Of a DNA stretch of 64,000 nucleotides, positions 59,163 to 64,000 are shown in pieces. The stretch is from Callipepla californica brunnescens. Lineage: Eukaryota; Chordata; Aves; Galliformes; Odontophoridae. The position numbers were made by a program, and so were the translations under genes. Location of the stretch: contig JALIRH010000039.1 in the NCBI GenBank assembly GCA_023055505.1, positions 5,026,505 to 5,090,504 of the forward strand, in the 5' to 3' direction. Within the stretch, counting starts at the first letter, position 1. Each line of letters begins with the position of its first letter. The notes below the pieces were generated by a model. It was not told the DNA's origin. It did not search any database and was given only the letters and a program-made list of their open reading frames with translations.

Positions 59163-62100
59163 GTAATCTGTGCAAAACTCGCTCCCTCTTGGTGCCTCCA
59201 TGTGGCACATCAGGTACAAAGACAGGAGGTATAGCCATGGTCATTGCTCAACCCACCCACCACCCGTGACCTGCTTCAGTTTGCTGTACGTAGTATTCAT
59301 CACACAAAGTTTAACTTAAAACACTGTGCCCTTCACTTTCAGCTTGTAACCAGAGCAACGAATTAAAGAATGGGGGCTCCATCTGTTGAGATCTTTGCTA
59401 TGATCTTCCTCACCTGCACTACTCAGAACCAGCAACCTTCCCTGCAGGACTGCTGCTAGGTGCCCTCAAAGAGCCCCTCCAGTGATCAAACATGCTGTCA
59501 GAAGAATTACATCTCTTAATGTTACTCAGTGCAGCAAAGAACCTTTCTTAGTGATCCAAGATTGATGAAAATCACAGCAGGCTCTGCAGCATCACCCAAA
59601 TGCGCATTATTCCCCAGTTTATCCCCAGTAGATTCACCCCAAATTAAATCATTGTGAATTAAGGGCTTTTGTTCAGCTTTGTTTTAAGATTATTCTTTTC
59701 ACACCTACAGGAGGTGGCTCATGCATTCATACATGAGGAGACACGTCACTAAGATTTGAGACACCTTGGTGAAAAATTGGCCCTTAAATGCAGGTGAGCC
59801 ACAAAGACCGCAGTGCGAGGCTGACCGGGACATGCTCACCTTCCTCCATCAGAAAAGTGCCTCCAGGGTGGGGGGATCTTTCACGTCGTGGTGCTTTGTA
59901 GAATCAAATCACCATTTATGCAGTCTAAGGCAAAACATATCTGAATCAAAGGGCATCTTAGCAATAATATCAAATATGACAAGGTGAATATGAACTGGGT
60001 CTAATAACTGATGACTTTTTGACTTGTTAAGATGTTCAATTGAACATTTGAAAGGTTGAGTCTCATACCAGGTCTAGAAAGCACCCTGGGGGCAGGCTTA
60101 AGTAACTATGCCATTAGGCAGTGAGCTGCAAATTGCCTATTAAGTCTGACTGAAACTGTAAAATTGCTTTTCACAATGCAAATTAATGTAAATAAGAACA
60201 ATTGGTTACACATATCACAGACTATCAAACTGATGACACATGATGCATGCTAGTTTTTGTTGTGTTTTTTTTTTTACTCCTGAATTAGCATTACTTTAAA
60301 TATAGTGTGTGTTTAAGAGGTCTGGATATTGCTATGATAAATCATACCAATATGTTATAAACAGCGTGCACATCTGAACGTGTACCCTCTGTCGTATGTC
60401 ATATAAACCTGATGCAAGTTAGTGATGCTTTCTTCCAGGTTGAACACAAATCCCACAGAACAAGCTACTTAGCAGCATACTCAGCTGTATCTTAACCTCA
60501 TTCAGAACAGTGAGATTATGAATCAGTTGTAAAGCCATGAAGAAGGAAGGAAAAAAGCTGTGCGTTTCAAAAGCACCACCAAATGCTCAGAGCCCCCGTG
60601 CCAACATGCCAGGCACCAGTCCTCGCTGGTGGCAGCAGCTGTGTGCAGCAGCCAACGCTGCTATTGCTGAGAGCTGCCCATCGTTTATTTTCTTTCACAG
60701 AGATGCAGTGCAGTGCAAATCAGGAGGGCCCCCTATTTTGCATCACATGAGGTTGATTGAAGTGACCATACTCAGGCACAACCAACCTGATCACTTTGCG
60801 AGCACAAGCTCTGCACCAGGGGATGGCTTCTTTGGGTCTTGGTGGTCCACTTCTGTGTCACAACTTCAGCTTTAAGAAAAGTTTCACTGTGACAGCAAGG
60901 AGTGGATTTAGTGCCGCAGTCACTGTGAGTTTTCCTATGCGGCAGTAAGGGGGTCACTCTTATCAGAGAAATTTCTTATCGGGATTAACACACATCATCT
61001 GAATTTTTACATTCCCATTAGCTACAGAAATGTCTGTCACGTGTTTATTACAGACTCCTGCATAAATTAGATCTCCCGATAGCTTCCCCACCCCTCACCA
61101 AGATGAAGGAGGCTGTGGGCAGAGCCTGCAGTTCTTGGGGCCTTTCCCAGGGCAGCAGCCGGCACCGCAGCACCCAGGGTACCACCAGAACCCTGCATCC
61201 CTTGGGCCATGAGCACCTGTGCAAGGCTGAGATCCTCCTTCAGCCCCACGGGGAGAAAACAGGTGTCAGGAGACCCATGAGGAGAGCCACGAGGGTGAGG
61301 AACACAGCCCCGGTCAGGAACGGCCTAGTGCCGGTGAGCATCAGGTGGGAGCTGCTGGTATTCCAACCCATAATCATCCCTTTCCCTCTGCAGTGCTGCT
61401 CTGCTTTCAGCAGCTTCCCCCTTTCTTTTCCTGTCATTTTAATTGCTGTTTTAAAGAACAGCATTTGGAAAGAGAGCCTGGTACAAGGGGCACGGGTCAA
61501 ATAAACACCGTGTTTGCTTCTCTTTCAGAGTAATAAATTTTAAGCAAAAAATAATTAGCCACAAGCTGGGATTGTTTTCTTTCAGCCTTGGGGACCTTTC
61601 GGCGGCAATGAGCTTTCTCTGTCTCCCTCTCATTAACATACTGGTAGATACGGATTAATTAGACAAAAGGAACTTACGCCGCACATGGAAACATTGACCT
61701 ATATTACAGGCTGGTTCTCCGGTGTCCTGCGGGGTTTGTTCAGGTCTTGCTGAGTCTGGCTCTGCTGCATGCATTAGAATCCTTCTATATCACGTTACTC
61801 GCTATATGGGACACAACAGTAAAAGATTTTAATCCCCGCATCAACCAAGCCAGCCTTCTTTTCCTGTAACATTATGGCATTTACTGAGATGCTACAGATG
61901 AAGGCTTCATTTAAATAAAATACAGCTTGCAGACATTCAACGAGAAGATAAAGCGGTATCAGCTGTGCTGTATCCAGCAGGCCCCTCGCTGCTACATCTC
62001 TGGAAGCAGCTGGGAGATCCTCGGCCTCTGCCTGAGGCAGTGATGATACCGCACAGCTCTGCTGGACCCTGCAAGCCACCTCTGCCCAACGCTGCCAGGG

Positions 62101-62506
62101 GCACAGGGAGAGCAGAGCCTGCTGCTGCAGAACCTGCCTGCAGCCATCGGCAGCTCCCTGACCTGACAGGTCCCCGCTGTGGTCTTTGCAGACAAGAAAC
62201 AAATGGGCAGGAGCTGCTGTTGCACTCTCTATCTGAATGCAGTTCTTTGGTAATAGTGTTCAGCATATGCACGCACACACACGCTCTGAAAACCTGTGCT
62301 ACTCACAAAGAAAGGATCGAAAGAATTGTGAATACCAGTAAATTTGGATGTTAAAGGGCTGTTTTCTGAGCATCGTGGCACTCTCTGTAAATCACTAACG
62401 ATAAAATGCACGACTTTATGAGACTAACAGACACAGTTCTTTATTTGGATTTTTGAAATGTTGCGAACAGCATCCCTATATACATAAAATCATACTGCCT
62501 TATTTT

Positions 62507-62518
62507 AACGCGTTTTGT
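62507..62518. promoter_or_regulatory. ACGCGT palindrome, second copy of the 12-mer
   Basis: An exact repeat of the 12-mer at 59151, again in AT-rich surroundings and followed by TAA. It could be chance or the remains of a short dispersed element. Confidence 0.25.
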
Positions 62519-63771
62519 AAGTAAATTCTTAACAGATGGATGGAGCACCAGAAGGGTAACACGAGGGAGTCAGCAGGTGGATGTAGAAGCCAAGAATGGA
62601 CTGGCACTGATCAGATTATCAAATCCAAATACCTTGAGACGAGCACAAGCTGCCCACAAAATAGGCTGGCACTGACAAGATAAACAAGCAAAAATAGGAT
62701 GGGCATGTGGAGCTTTCACAGCATCCTCCTCCAGACCCAGGGATTCTTTCTGCAGGCAAAGGTGCTGCCACAGAGCTTTCCAGCAGCCTTCCTCCACGTG
62801 CCCAGGGCTGGGGAGGCCTCGGGATGGGAGACCAAGCACTGCTGGTTCCCGCAGGAGCTGGCCCCCTCACACCCAGGCACAAACATGTGTTATCTCCTTG
62901 CTGTTATTCTTACATAAAAGGTCTCAAAACACATGTATACTTCGGTCTGAAGGGCCAGGCAGAACAAGGCTCAGTAAGTTCTTTCTCCTCTGGAGAGCTG
63001 ACTATTGCACTATATTCCTGGCCCACAGCTTCCTCTCAGAACAACCAACTGTGGTATCTTTAGCTAAGGAACTTCCACAAGCATGTTATCCCAGGTCTCT
63101 TCACCAATTTTACAGTTTTATCACCTCCTTCCCCTACTGACAAAGTCATTTTCATCTTCCCCACAGATTTATCTTTAATAAAAAAAAAGAGAGGGAGAAT
63201 GCTAACTCTGGCTCCAAACCAGCAGTGCTCTCAGCTACACCCCTAGCTCTGTCATAGATGCTGGCCCATCAGATGAGGACATCCAGCATGCATTCGGGAC
63301 AGCAGTGGTCTTACAGAGAAAGAGAGAAGCAGAAAACTCTCACAGCGATAAGTGCTCAGCACAATGAGACTCAAAATCTGCAGAAGAAATCAGTCCCTCT
63401 CGGTCCCTTCTCCACTCTGATGAGGTAGATGTAGGTGCTGATGTAGCAGTTGCCAGGGAACCCTTCGATAAGGGCTTGCAGTACACACATCAGTGGCACC
63501 TTTTAGCGAGGTCAGTGTGCAGCATTCCCCTTTTAACTTTGCATCTTTCTGTCTATCTCTTGGCAGGCCCTGCTAGATCAGAAAAGATTGCTTATGATGT
63601 TTGTGGGGAAAAGAGCTTTATCTGGCTATTTCAAAATTCATTCTCCTATCCTTTAGAATAATTATTTACTCAAAACACATTTCCAGAGATGGTCTATTAT
63701 ACCCACGTTGCACATCTGCAGAAAGCCAAGGACTTGCTTGTCAGAGGAGATGTAAGAGCCCAGCGCACTAA

Positions 63772-64000
63772 AATGCAGCCGAAGCAGCCTCTTGCTACCT
63801 TATAAACATTGCCTGGATTAAATCTGGCCTCGTCCCTTGTGGTTCTGAAAGCAGTTGCACAGATTTAATAACATCTAGATGGGATTACTGTAATTCCTTG
63901 TTTGTGGCTCTGCCAGCATCCCCATTACAGAGCCCGCAGCTGGAGCCTCCTGGAGCAGGACGGGCACCGGGCGCTGCCGCCATCCTCGGGCCGTGCCACC
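63772..64000 (+). mobile_element. L2-type LINE reverse transcriptase fragment, runs off window
   Basis: After a TAA at 63769 the frame stays open for 76 codons to the window edge. It reads AASCYLINIAWIKSGL, then 18 residues after IA reaches ITSRWDYCNSLFVALP (DYCNSL at 63883-63900), then ASPLQSPQL. This is collinear, without gaps, with the C-terminal RT region of L2/Jockey-superfamily LINEs: AAS.HLRNIARI...ITSRLDYCNSLL.GLP.S..Q.LQL. CR1 itself has EYC here rather than DYCN, so this is not CR1. There is no ATG start and no splice evidence. It is probably an ancient LINE relic; a domesticated exon or retained element is less likely but cannot be excluded. Sequence beyond the edge would decide. 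Confidence 0.6.

Larger units (their letters stand above)
56180..63771. other. Unique non-coding sequence, no gene seen
   Basis: Largely AT-rich unique DNA. It holds a pyrimidine tract (56607-56652), an A16 run (58381-58396), a TA run (about 58922-58937), a T-run (60267-60276) and two copies of a CpG-bearing 12-mer (59151 and 62507). The stretch 61500-61720 has TAATTA-type sites with scattered CpGs and is enhancer-like in style. Open frames up to 162 codons (57865-58353) have no domain. Confidence 0.55.

Noticed and set aside
1..64000. CRISPR arrays, bacterial operons, tRNA or rRNA genes
   Set aside because: No regularly spaced direct repeats with unique spacers, no GGTTCGA-type tRNA B box in context, no rRNA sequence, and the repeat content is avian.
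1..64000. Endogenous retrovirus copies
   Set aside because: No LTR pair, primer-binding site or gag/pol-like frame was recognised. The TATA-bearing dispersed repeat at 4356 and 45207 could be LTR-like, but this cannot be shown here.

Overview
The window reads as nuclear DNA of a bird, probably a galliform such as chicken, turkey or quail. The main evidence is eight fragments of the CR1 LINE. Several of them keep the avian CR1 3' end: a stretch like TCCCTTCCAACC followed by copies of ATTCTRTG. The rest is CpG-poor, contains short simple repeats, and is dominated by unique AT-rich sequence. There are no bacterial-style gene arrays. The galliform assignment is inference; the CR1 content is seen directly.

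I find no host protein-coding gene, tRNA or rRNA that I can support. The longest open frames (199, 176, 158, 154 and 152 codons) are low-complexity, repeat-derived, or have no recognisable domain. The window is best described as intergenic or deep intronic DNA.

Layout. Positions 1-4355 are unique sequence. Positions 4356-4455 hold a dispersed repeat (copy A) with alternative hairpins upstream of a TATA-like box. Positions 4996-5745 are a decayed minus-strand CR1 with recognisable reverse transcriptase (RT). Positions 5746-18689 are unique. Positions 18690-19060 are a plus-strand CR1 3' part. Positions 19061-25300 are unique. Positions 25301-28155 hold two (GGATG)n arrays, 2.5 kb apart, flanking AT-rich sequence. 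Positions 32585-32797 are a 21-bp minisatellite fused to a CR1 tail. Positions 32798-42931 are unique apart from small simple repeats. Positions 42932-44732 hold three CR1 pieces. Positions 45207-45329 are copy B of the dispersed repeat followed by (TTTA)n. Positions 48450-48873 hold a homeodomain-type motif cluster, a pentanucleotide repeat and a minus-strand CR1. Positions 50664-50731 are a 17-bp minisatellite, and 56079-56179 a CR1 fragment. From 63772 to the right edge an open frame resembles the C-terminal part of an L2-type LINE reverse transcriptase and runs out of the window.

The most interesting items are that L2-like frame, the pair of dispersed-repeat copies that keep hairpins with different arm sequences, the G-quadruplex-prone pentamer arrays, and the PBX/MEIS plus TAATTA cluster near 48.5 kb. 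No complete new biological system is evident, and the regulatory calls are motif-level inferences only.
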